Source: Limimaricola hongkongensis DSM 17492 (GTDB lineage: Bacteria > Pseudomonadota > Alphaproteobacteria > Rhodobacterales > Rhodobacteraceae). From it: DNA of 64,000 bases. The notes beneath the pieces are model-generated. The model saw only the letters and a list, made by a program, of their open reading frames with translations, had not been told where the DNA came from and did no database searches. Of this stretch, positions 1 through 10,864 are shown in pieces (position 1 is the first letter of the stretch; each line of letters begins with the position of its first letter). The DNA is taken from NCBI RefSeq assembly GCF_000600975.2, contig NZ_KK088652.1, positions 124,001 through 188,000 of the forward strand, in the 5' to 3' direction. A program made the translations under genes and the position numbers.

Positions 1-54
1 CGCTGATCAACTGACGCACGGGACAGACACCATCGACAAGAAGGAGCGGCGCGC

Positions 55-294
55 ATGAAGGCACGCGTGCAGGTGATGCTGAAGACAGGCGTTCTCGACC
101 CGCAGGGCGAGGCGATCCGCCATGCGCTGGGCGCGTTGGGGTTCGACGGCGTCGAAGGGGTCCGGCAGGGCAAGGTGATCGAGATCGATCTCGCCGAGAC
201 CGATCCCGAGGCCGCCGAGGCCCAACTCTCCGAGATGTGTGAGAAACTTCTCGCCAACACGGTGATCGAGAGCTACAAGATCGACCTGAGCTGA
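55..294 (+). CDS. purS: Phosphoribosylformylglycinamidine synthase subunit PurS
   Basis: A 79-residue protein matching PurS in length and pattern (starts MKARVQVMLKTGVLDPQGEA and has the G-V-x-x-V-R-x-G-K core). PurS is the small dimeric subunit that bridges PurQ and PurL in the three-part FGAM synthetase of purine synthesis. The start has an AGGAG-type ribosome site (aaggagcggcgcgc) just upstream. purQ follows in the same direction. Bases 1-54 look like the tail of an upstream gene and a short spacer, but too little is visible to name it. Confidence 0.95.
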   Translation: MKARVQVMLKTGVLDPQGEAIRHALGALGFDGVEGVRQGKVIEIDLAETDPEAAEAQLSEMCEKLLANTVIESYKIDLS

Positions 295-300
295 GGTCGC

Positions 301-322
301 ACGCCGCCCTTCGGGGCGGCGT
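301..322 (+). terminator. GC-rich hairpin with UUCG tetraloop between purS and purQ
   Basis: A perfect 9-bp stem (301-309 with 314-322) closed by a C-UUCG-G tetraloop, an extra-stable loop. There is no strong U tract after it. It may act as a partial terminator or an mRNA stabiliser separating purS from purQ, whose start is 200 bp further on. Confidence 0.5.
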
Positions 323-531
323 TCGCGTCCATGGGCACGGGTTTCGCTTTCGGGCACCGCTCGGCCTCTCCGACCTGTTCGGGGGCCTGAGCACCGGGAG
401 CGATGCGGCGGTGGTTGCAGGGGAGGGCGCCACCGCCGATCCAATTCCCGCCACGGGGCGCCCGACGTCCCGTGGCCCCCCACATACCTGCCGCGGCGCC
501 GCCGCCCCCCAGAGTTCGAAGGACAAATCCC

Positions 532-1200
532 ATGAAGGCTGCCGTCATCGTCTTTCCCGGATCGAACTGCGACCGCGACATGGCCGTCGCGCTGCGCGCG
601 GCCGGCGCGGATGTCGAAATGGTCTGGCACAAGGATGCCGGCCTGCCGCGCGGCGTCGATCTCGTGGCCGTGCCGGGCGGCTTTTCCTTTGGCGACTACC
701 TGCGCTGTGGCGCCATCGCCGCGCAATCGCCGGTCTGCCGCGCCGTGATCGATCACGTGCACAAGGGCGGCTACGCGCTTGGCGTGTGCAACGGCTTTCA
801 GGTGCTGACCGAAACCGGGCTGCTGCCGGGCGCGCTGATGCGCAATGCCGGCATCCGCTTCGTGTGCAAGACCGTGCCGCTCACCGTCGCCACGGCCGAG
901 AGCGATTTCACCCGCGGCTACGCCAAGGGAGAGGCGCTGCAGATCCCGGTCGCGCATCACGACGGCAACTATTTCGTCGACGCCGCGACGCATGAGCGGC
1001 TGCGGGCCGAGGATCGGATCGCCTTCACCTATGGAGACAACCCCAACGGCTCCACCGGCGACATCGCGGGCGTTCTGTCCGAAAACCGCCGCGTGCTCGG
1101 CATGATGCCCCACCCGGAACGGGCAATCGATGCGGGCCATGGCGGCACCGACGGGCGTGGGCTGTTCGACGGGCTGGTGGGCGCGCTGGTTTCCGCCTGA
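532..1200 (+). CDS. purQ: Phosphoribosylformylglycinamidine synthase subunit PurQ (glutamine amidotransferase)
   Basis: A 222-residue class I glutaminase that feeds ammonia to PurL in the FGAR to FGAM step. The nucleophile Cys86 lies in LGVCNGFQ and the His/Glu pair lies in the C-terminal MMPHPERA motif. The reading frame stays open upstream to 403, but the ATG at 532 gives the family-typical N-terminus [16 protein letters not shown], so I use that start. It lies downstream of purS, consistent with the PurLQS system. Confidence 0.95.
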   Translation: MKAAVIVFPGSNCDRDMAVALRAAGADVEMVWHKDAGLPRGVDLVAVPGGFSFGDYLRCGAIAAQSPVCRAVIDHVHKGGYALGVCNGFQVLTETGLLPGALMRNAGIRFVCKTVPLTVATAESDFTRGYAKGEALQIPVAHHDGNYFVDAATHERLRAEDRIAFTYGDNPNGSTGDIAGVLSENRRVLGMMPHPERAIDAGHGGTDGRGLFDGLVGALVSA

Positions 1201-1208
1201 TCCGGCAA

Positions 1209-1260
1209 GACGGGCGCGCAAGCCGGTGGCGTGAGCCGCCGCCGGCTTGCCGCGCCCGTC
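1209..1260 (+). terminator. Long hairpin downstream of purQ
   Basis: An 18-bp stem with one bulge: 1209-1218 pairs with 1251-1260, and 1219-1226 pairs with 1242-1249, with a 15-base loop. It starts 9 bases after the purQ stop and ends 21 bases before the next gene. No U tract follows, so it could stabilise transcript ends as well as terminate. Confidence 0.55.
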
Positions 1261-1281
1261 GCCGGGGCGTAAACCCGTTCC

Positions 1282-3030
1282 ATGTCGACCGACACGCCCA
1301 GACCGCCCCGCCCGCGGCGCAGCTGGGGCCCGCGCATCGCGCTGGCCCTGTTCTGCCTTGCCGCGATGGCGGTGATCTGGGTCACCAACGTTCTGCTGAC
1401 CGAACGCTTCACCGAGGCCACGCGCAACCGCGCCGAGGTCCGGCTGACGCTCTACGTCGGCAACCTGATCTCCGAGCTGCAACGCAATTCCATCGTGCCG
1501 CAGCTTCTGGCGCGCGACCCGGAGCTAATCGGGGCGCTGTCCTCGTCGGATTTCTCGCGCTCGACCCAGCGGCTTTTGTCCTTCGTCGACGAGATCGGCG
1601 CGGCGAGCCTCGTGCTTTATGACCGCGACGGGCGCATCGTCGCCGCGACCGACCGCAACCGGCTTGGCGAGACGCACCGCGCCGCGCCCTATTTCGTCGA
1701 TGCGGTGCGGGCCAACTCCACCGTCTTCACGATCTTCCGGCGCGAGACCGGCGGTTATGCCTTTCTCTATTCGCGCAAGGTCGACGCCAATGGCGCGACG
1801 CTGGGCGTGATCTCGGTCGAGGTCGACCTTGCCAAGCTGGAGCGCAGCTGGGCGGGCACCTCGGACGCGGTTCTGGTCACCGACAGCGCGGGCGAGATCA
1901 TCCTGTCGACCGAGCCGCGCTGGCGCGGCCTGCCCGAGACCGAGGCGCTGGAGCGGCAGAGCGCGCCCTCGGCGATCGAGCGGGCCTTTCTCGCCACCGA
2001 CTGGACCGCGCTGCCGATCGACGCCTATCTGCGCGGCGAAGCGGTGATGCGGCGCGAGATGCGGGTGCCGTTTCAGGGCTGGAAAATGGTCACCTTCACC
2101 GCCTACACCTCCGTGCGCGAAAAGGTGAACGGTGTTCTGGCGCTCGAAATCATGGGCTTTGCGATGCTGCTGGCCTTCGCCTTCTGGCTCAGCTCGCGCA
2201 AATCCGCCTCGCGGCTGGTGCTGGTGCGGCGCGAAAGCGACCAGCTCCGGCGGCTCAACATGCGGCTGCAGCGCGAGATCGCGCAGCGCCAGCAGGTCGA
2301 ACGCAATCTCGAGAGCGCCGAGCAGACCATCGCGCAATCCTCCAAGCTCGCCGTGCTGGGCGAGATGTCGGCCTCCGTCAGCCACGAGCTGAACCAGCCT
2401 CTGGCGGCGATGAAGACCTATCTGGCGGGCGCGCGGCTGCTCCTGCAACGGCGTCGCCCGGAAGAAGCGCTCTCCTCGTTCCAGCGGATCGATGACCTGA
2501 TCGACCGGATGGGCGCGATCACGCGCCAGCTCAAATCCTATGCCCGCAAGGGAAATCAGGCGTTCGAGCCAGTGGATGCGCGGGCCGCGCTTTCCTCGGC
2601 GCTCGCCATGATGGAGCCGCAGCTCAAGACCCGCTCGGTGTCGATCAACCGCACGCTGCCCTCGGGCCCGGCGATGATCCTCGGCGACCGGTTGCGGTTC
2701 GAACAGGTGATCATCAACCTGCTGCGCAATGCGCTCGACGCGACCAAGGGCGTGCGCGACCCGCGCATTGACATCACGCTCACGATCGAGGACGCGGTGG
2801 TCCTGACCGTGCATGACAACGGCCCGGGCATCGAGGATCTCGATGCGCTGTTCGAGCCGTTCTACACCACCAAGCAGCCCGGCGACGGCGTCGGCCTCGG
2901 TCTGGCGATCTCCTCGGGGATCGTGAACGACCTCGGCGGCCGGATGACGGCGCGGAACGCGTCCGGCGGCGGGGCTGTTTTCGAAGTGCAACTGCCTATC
3001 TTGGAAGAAGGTATGGCTGCGGCGGAATAG
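1282..3030 (+). CDS. dctB: DctB-like C4-dicarboxylate sensor histidine kinase
   Basis: A 582-residue membrane sensor kinase. One N-terminal transmembrane segment (about residues 15-36) and a second near 288-306 bracket a periplasmic double-Cache/PAS-type domain. A coiled linker follows, then a HisKA domain with phospho-acceptor His368 in SVSHELNQPLAAM, and an HATPase domain with the N box (NLLRNALDA) and G boxes (DNGPGIE, GVGLGLAIS). Domain order and length match DctB, which senses C4-dicarboxylates. The partner regulator starts 9 bp downstream. No dct transporter is visible here, so the substrate is inferred from the family. Confidence 0.82.
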   Translation: MSTDTPRPPRPRRSWGPRIALALFCLAAMAVIWVTNVLLTERFTEATRNRAEVRLTLYVGNLISELQRNSIVPQLLARDPELIGALSSSDFSRSTQRLLSFVDEIGAASLVLYDRDGRIVAATDRNRLGETHRAAPYFVDAVRANSTVFTIFRRETGGYAFLYSRKVDANGATLGVISVEVDLAKLERSWAGTSDAVLVTDSAGEIILSTEPRWRGLPETEALERQSAPSAIERAFLATDWTALPIDAYLRGEAVMRREMRVPFQGWKMVTFTAYTSVREKVNGVLALEIMGFAMLLAFAFWLSSRKSASRLVLVRRESDQLRRLNMRLQREIAQRQQVERNLESAEQTIAQSSKLAVLGEMSASVSHELNQPLAAMKTYLAGARLLLQRRRPEEALSSFQRIDDLIDRMGAITRQLKSYARKGNQAFEPVDARAALSSALAMMEPQLKTRSVSINRTLPSGPAMILGDRLRFEQVIINLLRNALDATKGVRDPRIDITLTIEDAVVLTVHDNGPGIEDLDALFEPFYTTKQPGDGVGLGLAISSGIVNDLGGRMTARNASGGGAVFEVQLPILEEGMAAAE

Positions 3031-3039
3031 GGGGCTCTG

Positions 3040-4374
3040 ATGAGCAAGACCATGAAGGTCGCCATCGTCGACGACGAAAAAGACATGCGCCAGTCGATCA
3101 GCCAGTGGCTGGCGCTGTCGGGGTTCGACACCGAAAGCTTCGCCAGCGCCGAAGAGGCGCTCAAGGGGCTGACGGCCGATTATCCCGGCATCGTGGTGAG
3201 CGACATCCGCATGCCCGGCATGGACGGGATGCAGTTCCTGCGCAAGCTCAAGAGCGTCGACAGCACGCTGCCGGTGATCATGATCACCGGCCATGGCGAT
3301 GTGCCGATGGCGGTCGAGGCGATGCGGATCGGCGCGTTCGATTTCCTCGAAAAGCCGTTCAACCCCGACCGGATGACCGAGCTGGCCAAGAAGGCCAGCA
3401 ACGCGCGTCGTCTCGTGCTCGACAACCGCGCGCTGCGCCGCGAGCTGTCCGACGGCACCGCGCTGATGAACAAGCTGATCGGCTCCTCGCCGGTCATGGA
3501 GCGGCTCAAGGAGGACATTCTCGATCTCGGGCAGGCCGATGGCCACGTGCTGATCGAGGGCGAAACCGGCACCGGCAAGACGCTGGTGGCGCATGCGCTG
3601 CACGCGGTGGGCGCGCGGGCGTCGAAGAAGTTCGTGCTCGTTTCCTGTTCGGCCTATGACGAGGAACGGCTGAACGCTCGGCTGTTCGGCCCGGCGGCCG
3701 AGGACGACCCGCTCCCGGCGCTCGAGGAGGCGCGCGGCGGCACGCTGGTGCTCGAGGACATCGAGGCGCTGTCGAGCGCGATGCAGGCGCGTCTGCTGAC
3801 CGCGATCAACGATCAGGGCATGCCGTCCGAGACCCGCATCGTCGCGATCTGCAACCTTCAGGACGAGGGCAAGACCTGCGAGACGGTGCTGCGCCCGGAC
3901 CTGTTCTACCGGCTCGCCGCGCTCAAGATCGTGGTGCCGCCGCTGCGCCAGCGCGGCGAGGATATCCTGTCGCTGTTCACCCGGCTGTCGGAACAGTTCG
4001 CCGATGAATATGGCTGCGACGCGCCCGAGGTCAGCGCGCAGGAGGCGGCGCAGCTTTTGCAGGCGCCGTGGCCGGGCAATGTGCGCCAGCTGATCAACGT
4101 GGCCGAGCGGGCGGTGCTGCAGAACCGGCGCGGCTCGGGCTCGATCGCCTCGCTTCTGATGACCGATGGCGACGAGCAGAACGACCAGGCGATGACCACC
4201 GAAGGCAAGCCGCTCAAGGAGTTCGTCGAGGCCTTCGAGCGGATGCTGATCGACAACACGATGCGCCGCCACAAGGGATCGATCGTCGCGGTGATGGACG
4301 AGCTGTGCCTGCCGCGCCGGACGCTCAACGAGAAGATGGCGAAATACGGGCTGCAACGCTCGGACTATCTCTGA
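3040..4374 (+). CDS. dctD: DctD-like response regulator, AAA+ type without GAFTGA motif
   Basis: A 444-residue regulator with a receiver domain (phospho-acceptor Asp55 in VSDIRMPG), an AAA+ domain with Walker A (EGETGTGKT) and a Fis-type helix-turn-helix at the C-terminus (RHKGSIVAVMDELCLPRRTLNEK). The layout matches DctD/NtrC enhancer-binding proteins. Where those have ELFGHxKGAFTGA, this protein reads RLFGPAAEDDPLP, so the loop that contacts sigma-54 is missing. It probably does not drive sigma-54 promoters and may act with sigma-70 polymerase or as a repressor. It forms an operon with the kinase. Confidence 0.82.
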   Translation: MSKTMKVAIVDDEKDMRQSISQWLALSGFDTESFASAEEALKGLTADYPGIVVSDIRMPGMDGMQFLRKLKSVDSTLPVIMITGHGDVPMAVEAMRIGAFDFLEKPFNPDRMTELAKKASNARRLVLDNRALRRELSDGTALMNKLIGSSPVMERLKEDILDLGQADGHVLIEGETGTGKTLVAHALHAVGARASKKFVLVSCSAYDEERLNARLFGPAAEDDPLPALEEARGGTLVLEDIEALSSAMQARLLTAINDQGMPSETRIVAICNLQDEGKTCETVLRPDLFYRLAALKIVVPPLRQRGEDILSLFTRLSEQFADEYGCDAPEVSAQEAAQLLQAPWPGNVRQLINVAERAVLQNRRGSGSIASLLMTDGDEQNDQAMTTEGKPLKEFVEAFERMLIDNTMRRHKGSIVAVMDELCLPRRTLNEKMAKYGLQRSDYL

Positions 4375-4399
4375 AAATCACCGTAATCCAACGTGTTTC

Positions 4400-4422
4400 G
4401 GCCGCCCCACGGGGCGGCCTTT
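4400..4422 (+). terminator. Terminator after the dctBD-like operon
   Basis: A 9-bp perfect stem (4400-4408 with 4411-4419) followed by TTT, starting 26 bases after the dctD stop. Confidence 0.75.
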
Positions 4423-4433
4423 CACATTCGTCA

Positions 4434-4463
4434 TTGTGTCATGTGGACAAGTGCCGCTATGTA
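4434..4463 (+). promoter_or_regulatory. Candidate rne promoter
   Basis: A TTGTGT box (4434-4439), an 18-base spacer and a TATGTA box (4458-4463), just after the upstream terminator. It is the best sigma-70-like match in the 428-bp gene-free stretch before rne. The match is by eye. Confidence 0.4.
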
Positions 4464-4802
4464 GGTCGGAACGGGCCTGCGCTTGGCGCGACCGCCCGGA
4501 CGGATTTTCCGCCACCTTTGCGACGGGGTTCCCCGGCACCGGCGGCGGACGAGACCGGTTTCGACAGAGACCGTTGACCTGACCCCGGCCCGCCGCCCCA
4601 AGGGCGGCTGGCGGGCATGAACGGGCCCCCGAGCGGGCCAAGGAAGAACCGCGATGCAACGCGCGCAGCATGCAGGCGAGCCAGTGACGGCCCCGAGGGG
4701 CCGCAGGCAGGCCGATGCCCGCGTCATCGCCACAATCGGACATGAGCGCCCAGGCCACGCCCCCTCGGGGGCGCTGCCCGGCGCGCCATGCGAATGGATA
4801 AC
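4464..4802 (+). promoter_or_regulatory. Long structured 5' leader of rne
   Basis: About 340 bases without a convincing gene. It holds several GC-rich inverted repeats, for example around 4586-4616, at 4689-4703 (CGGCCCC-gag-GGGGCCG) and around 4761-4772. Long folded leaders serve RNase E self-cleavage of its own mRNA in Escherichia coli. A similar role here is inferred from position and foldability only. Confidence 0.45.
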
Positions 4803-7586
4803 ATGGCAAAGAAAATGCTCATCGACGCCACGCATGCGGAGGAAACCCGCGTCGTGGTCTGTGACGGAAACAAGGTCGAGGAATTCGACTTCGAAAGCCA
4901 GAGCCGCCGTCAGCTCGCCGGAAACATCTACCTCGCCAAGGTCACGCGCGTAGAGCCGTCGCTGCAGGCGGCCTTCGTCGATTACGGCGGCAACCGGCAC
5001 GGCTTTCTCGCCTTCTCCGAGATCCACCCGGATTACTACCAGATCCCGGTCGCCGACCGCGAGGCGCTTCTGGCCGAGGAAAAGGCCTATGCCGAAAGCC
5101 TGAAAGCCGAGGCCGAGGCGGCGTCGGCCAAGAGCGATGACGACGAGGACGAGACCGACGGCGAGGAGGGCGACCGCCCGCGCCGCCGCCGCACCCGCTC
5201 GCGCCGCCGCGCTTCGGACGCCAACACCGACGCCGTCGCCACCGGCGACAGCGACGACGTTTCCGGCATGGAGACGATCGATCCCGAAGGCGAGGATGAC
5301 GAGGACGACGACGCCAGCGCCAAGGACGAAAGCATCGAGAGCGTCGCCGACGAGGACGACACCGACGACGTGCGCCCCGCGCGCAAGCCGCGGCCCAAGC
5401 GCTACAAGATCCAGGAAGTGATCAAGGTCCGGCAGATCATGCTGGTGCAGGTCGTCAAGGAAGAGCGCGGCAACAAGGGCGCGGCACTCACCACCTACCT
5501 GTCGCTGGCGGGCCGCTACTGCGTGCTGATGCCCAACACCGCGCGTGGCGGCGGCATCTCGCGCAAGATCACGAACGCCGCCGACCGCAAGAAGCTCAAG
5601 GAGATCGCCGGTGCGATGGATGTGCCGGAGGGCGCGGGCCTGATCATCCGCACCGCGGGCTCCCAGCGCACCAAGTCCGAGATCAAGCGCGACTACGAAT
5701 ACCTGCAGCGTTTGTGGGAGCAGATCCGCGAGCTGACGCTGAAATCCATCGCGCCGGCCAAGATTTACGAGGAGGGCGACCTCATCAAGCGGTCGATCCG
5801 CGACCTCTATTCCAAGGATATCGACGAGGTGATCGTCGAGGGCGTCGACGGTTTCCGCACGGCGCGCGACTTCATGAAGATGATCATGCCGTCGCACGCC
5901 AAGAACGTGAAGCCCTACGCCGACAGCCTGCCGCTGTTTGCCCGCTACCAGGTCGAAAGCTATCTTTCGGGGATGTTCAACCCGACCGTGCAGTTGCCCT
6001 CGGGCGGCTACATCGTGATCGGCGTCACCGAGGCGCTGGTCGCCATCGACGTGAACTCGGGCCGCGCCACCAAGGAAGGCTCGATCGAGCAGACCGCGCT
6101 CAAGACCAACCTGGAGGCCGCCGACGAGGTGGCGCGCCAGCTGCGTCTGCGCGATCTCGCGGGTCTGATCGTGATCGACTTCATCGACATGGATGAGCGG
6201 CGCAACAACACCGCCGTCGAAAAGCGTTTCAAGGAAAAGCTCAAGACCGACCGCGCCCGCATCCAGGTCGGCCGCATCTCGGGCTTCGGCCTGATGGAGA
6301 TGAGCCGCCAGCGCCTGCGCCCCGGCATGCTCGAGGCGACGACCCAGCCTTGCCCGCATTGCCACGGCACCGGCCTCTTGCGCTCGGACGACAACGTGGC
6401 GCTGGCGATCCTGCGCCAGCTCGAGGAAGAGGGCGTGCGCGGCCGCACCAAGGAGGTGCTGGTCCGCGTGCCTTACGCGATCATGAACTTCCTGATGAAC
6501 CACAAGCGCGAGCACGTCGCCGCCATCGAACAGCGCTACGGCATGGCCGTGCGGGTCGAGGGCGACGCGTCGCTGGTCTCGCCCGATTTCGTGGTCGAGA
6601 AGTTCAAGACCGCGACCCGCACCGTCCCCGAGGCCGCGCCGGTCGTCTCCTCCGCCGCGCTGATGGAGGAGCTCGACGCCGAGATCGATCTCGAGGTCGA
6701 TGAGGAAGAGGACGAGGAAGAAGCCGCCGCGACCGACAGCGCCGCGCCGCAGGAGGCGGGCGAGACGGCGACGGAAGAGGACGACAAGCCGCGCAAGAAG
6801 CGCCGCCGTCGTCGTCGCCGCCGGGGTGGCAATGGCGATGGCGCCGAAGGGCAGGACGAGGATCAGGCCGAGCGTCAGGATGACGATGCCTCGGAGCCCG
6901 CGCGTCCCGCCGCGGCCGCCGAAACCGTGGCCGAGCCCGCCGCCGACGCCGAGCAGGCCCCCGAGGTGACCGAGGCGTCGGTCGCCACGCCGGAGCCGGC
7001 CCCGGCGCCCGTCGAGACAGCCGAAGCCGCGCCTGCGCCCGAGGCCGCCGCCGAAGAGGCGCCCAAGCCCAAGCGCACCCGCGCCCGGAGCCGCAAGAAG
7101 GACGTGGCCGAGGAGGCCAAGCCCGTCGAAGCCAAGCCCGCAGAGGCCGAAGCCGCGCCCGAAGCCGCCGCAGAGGAGGCGCCCAAGCCCAAGCGCACCC
7201 GCCGCAAGAAGGCCGAGCCCAAGCCCGAAGAGGCTGCCGGGACCGATGCCGAGGCGGCGCCCGCGCCCAAGCCCAAGCGCACCCGTCGCAAGAAGGCCGA
7301 GCCCAAGCCCGAGGAGGTCGCCGAGACCGCCCCGGTTCCGGCTGCCGCCGAGCCCGCCGCAGCGGGTGCCGCCACCAAGGCCGGCGACAAGCCCGAGGAG
7401 GCGCCCGCCTCCGACACCCCCGAGGTGATGCCGGAAGTGGCCGAGCAGGTGACAAAGACGGTCGAAGACACGCGCAAGGCGCCCGAGCCGGCCCGCGAAG
7501 AGGCGCCGCGCGAGACCGTGGATGCCGGGTCCTCCGACGAAGACAAGAAGCCGCGTCGCCGTGGCTGGTGGTCGATCGGCCGCTGA
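4803..7586 (+). CDS. rne: Ribonuclease E
   Basis: A protein of about 927 residues, the degradosome endoribonuclease for mRNA decay and rRNA/tRNA processing. The N-terminus has the S1 fold, split by an acidic/Arg-rich insertion of roughly 100 residues (about 5110-5400). The catalytic DNase I-like part has AIDVNSGR and the zinc link has CPHCHGTGLL. The C-terminal third is Ala/Pro/Glu/Lys-rich with three near copies of APKPKRTRRKKAEPKPEE-type blocks (about 7055-7320), typical of a disordered scaffold. The frame opens at 4788 (MRMDNM), but the ATG at 4803 gives the usual MAKKMLIDATHAEETRV start. Confidence 0.95.
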   Translation: MAKKMLIDATHAEETRVVVCDGNKVEEFDFESQSRRQLAGNIYLAKVTRVEPSLQAAFVDYGGNRHGFLAFSEIHPDYYQIPVADREALLAEEKAYAESLKAEAEAASAKSDDDEDETDGEEGDRPRRRRTRSRRRASDANTDAVATGDSDDVSGMETIDPEGEDDEDDDASAKDESIESVADEDDTDDVRPARKPRPKRYKIQEVIKVRQIMLVQVVKEERGNKGAALTTYLSLAGRYCVLMPNTARGGGISRKITNAADRKKLKEIAGAMDVPEGAGLIIRTAGSQRTKSEIKRDYEYLQRLWEQIRELTLKSIAPAKIYEEGDLIKRSIRDLYSKDIDEVIVEGVDGFRTARDFMKMIMPSHAKNVKPYADSLPLFARYQVESYLSGMFNPTVQLPSGGYIVIGVTEALVAIDVNSGRATKEGSIEQTALKTNLEAADEVARQLRLRDLAGLIVIDFIDMDERRNNTAVEKRFKEKLKTDRARIQVGRISGFGLMEMSRQRLRPGMLEATTQPCPHCHGTGLLRSDDNVALAILRQLEEEGVRGRTKEVLVRVPYAIMNFLMNHKREHVAAIEQRYGMAVRVEGDASLVSPDFVVEKFKTATRTVPEAAPVVSSAALMEELDAEIDLEVDEEEDEEEAAATDSAAPQEAGETATEEDDKPRKKRRRRRRRRGGNGDGAEGQDEDQAERQDDDASEPARPAAAAETVAEPAADAEQAPEVTEASVATPEPAPAPVETAEAAPAPEAAAEEAPKPKRTRARSRKKDVAEEAKPVEAKPAEAEAAPEAAAEEAPKPKRTRRKKAEPKPEEAAGTDAEAAPAPKPKRTRRKKAEPKPEEVAETAPVPAAAEPAAAGAATKAGDKPEEAPASDTPEVMPEVAEQVTKTVEDTRKAPEPAREEAPRETVDAGSSDEDKKPRRRGWWSIGR

Positions 7587-7609
7587 ACCGGATCGGTTCG
7601 ACGAGATCA

Positions 7610-7640
7610 GGCCGGGCAGGGCAACCTGCCCGGCCTTTTT
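7610..7640 (+). terminator. Rho-independent terminator of rne
   Basis: A perfect 11-bp stem (7610-7620 with 7625-7635), GCAA loop and five Ts, 23 bases after the rne stop. Confidence 0.88.
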
Positions 7641-7660
7641 CGTCCCGATGAGGCCGCGTA

Positions 7661-7696
7661 GCTGCGGAACGAAACAGCCGGTTTCGTTCCGTCAGC
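7661..7696 (-). terminator. Hairpin overlapping the tusA-like stop codon
   Basis: An 11-bp perfect stem (7665-7675 with 7681-7691), extended by GCTG/CAGC across one bulge. Its right arm covers the stop codon of the leftward tusA-like gene. It lies between convergent genes and probably ends the leftward transcript. Confidence 0.5.
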
Positions 7697-7949
7697 CCCG
7701 GCGGATGCGGTGGGTCTGCGCGCCATCCGCATCGGTCAGGCCGAGATGGTCGTGCCCGGCCTCGGCGCAGAAATGCGGCAGGTCGATCCGGGCGACCGGA
7801 TCGTCGGAGATGATTTCCAGCACCTCGCCCGGCGCCATCGCGGCCAAAAGCTTGCGCGCCCTGAGCACGGGCAGCGGGCAGATCAACCCGCGCGCGTCAT
7901 AGCGATGCGGCGTGGCGTCGGGGTCGGTCGGTGTCGGATCGGGGGTCAT
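7692..7949 (-). CDS. TusA/SirA-like sulfurtransferase
   Basis: An 85-residue protein of the TusA family (YeeD/SirA fold). The signature YDARGLICPLPVLRARK contains the reactive Cys of the CPxP motif. These proteins pass persulfide sulfur in tRNA thiolation or other sulfur transfer. The frame is open upstream to 8006, but the ATG at 7949 follows eno more naturally and removes a non-conserved extension. It lies downstream of eno on the same strand, beyond a terminator. Which sulfur pathway it serves is not shown by its neighbours. Confidence 0.85.
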   Translation of the reverse strand: MTPDPTPTDPDATPHRYDARGLICPLPVLRARKLLAAMAPGEVLEIISDDPVARIDLPHFCAEAGHDHLGLTDADGAQTHRIRRG

Positions 7950-8024
7950 GTCGGCCTTCGATGCAAGCGAAGACCGCAAGATGCCGCGCCGGGGCGGCAA
8001 TGGCAATGCGGCGGCCCCGACATG

Positions 8025-8055
8025 CGAAAGGGGCCGCGGCTTGCGCCGCGGCCCC
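8025..8055 (-). terminator. Terminator of eno
   Basis: A perfect 11-bp stem (8030-8040 with 8045-8055), TTGC loop and, on the minus strand, a CTTTC run after the stem. It lies 24 bases after the eno stop. Confidence 0.75.
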
Positions 8056-8078
8056 CCTGCCGGATCGGTCGCGCGAGA

Positions 8079-10278
<2,200 letters not shown>

Positions 10279-10281
10279 GCT

Positions 10282-10707
10282 TCAGCCGTCCTTCGCAGCG
10301 GGATCCGCCGGCACGGCGTAAAGCTCCAGCCGGTGTCCGATCAGCCGGTAGCCGAGCCGCTCGGCGATCTTTTCCTGCAGGGCCTCGATCTCGTCATCGA
10401 CGAATTCGATCACCTCACCCGAATGCATGTCGATCAGGTGGTCGTGATGTTCGCGGTCGGTGGTCTCGTAGCGCGCGCGCCCGTCGCCGAATTCGTGCTT
10501 TTCGAGAATGCCGGCCTCTTCGAACAGCTTGACCGTGCGGTAGACCGTGGCAAGCGAGATGCGGGCATCCTCGGCGGCGGCGCGGGCGTGCAGCTCCTCC
10601 ACGTCGGGGTGATCGTCCGCCGCTTCGAGCACCTGCGCGATCACGCGGCGCTGCTCGGTCAGGCGCAGGCCGTTCTGTTCGCAGCGCGACAGGATGGTTT
10701 GGGGCAT
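10282..10707 (-). CDS. fur: Fur-family transcriptional regulator
   Basis: A 141-residue Fur protein with an N-terminal winged helix (LTEQRRVIAQVLE, ARISLATVYRTVKLFEEAG) and a metal-sensing dimerisation domain with the HHDHLIDMHSGEVIEF signature. In many alphaproteobacteria the Fur orthologue responds to manganese (Mur) rather than iron, so the metal is left open. The frame extends upstream to 11022, but the ATG at 10707 gives the family length. It is divergent from the DUF3179 gene and precedes a transporter. Confidence 0.92.
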   Translation of the reverse strand: MPQTILSRCEQNGLRLTEQRRVIAQVLEAADDHPDVEELHARAAAEDARISLATVYRTVKLFEEAGILEKHEFGDGRARYETTDREHHDHLIDMHSGEVIEFVDDEIEALQEKIAERLGYRLIGHRLELYAVPADPAAKDG

Positions 10708-10864
10708 GGCGAAGTCCGTCGAATGTCTCGCCGTCCGTCTAGCCGGTTCGACCGGGCGGCGCCACCCTGCGGGGACACGCAGGTCTCGCGCGCCGTCACC
10801 TTGCGGTGAGACGGGGTGACAGAGAGCATTGCCGCCGGGCAGGCTGGGCCGGGGAGGACGCGAC

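Noticed and set aside
1-54. Possible 3' end of an upstream purine gene
   Set aside because: Only a few codons before a stop are present; the product cannot be identified.
1525-4356. Very long minus-strand frame opposite the kinase and regulator genes
   Set aside because: A shadow of high-GC codon use; the plus strand carries conserved two-component proteins with proper ribosome sites.
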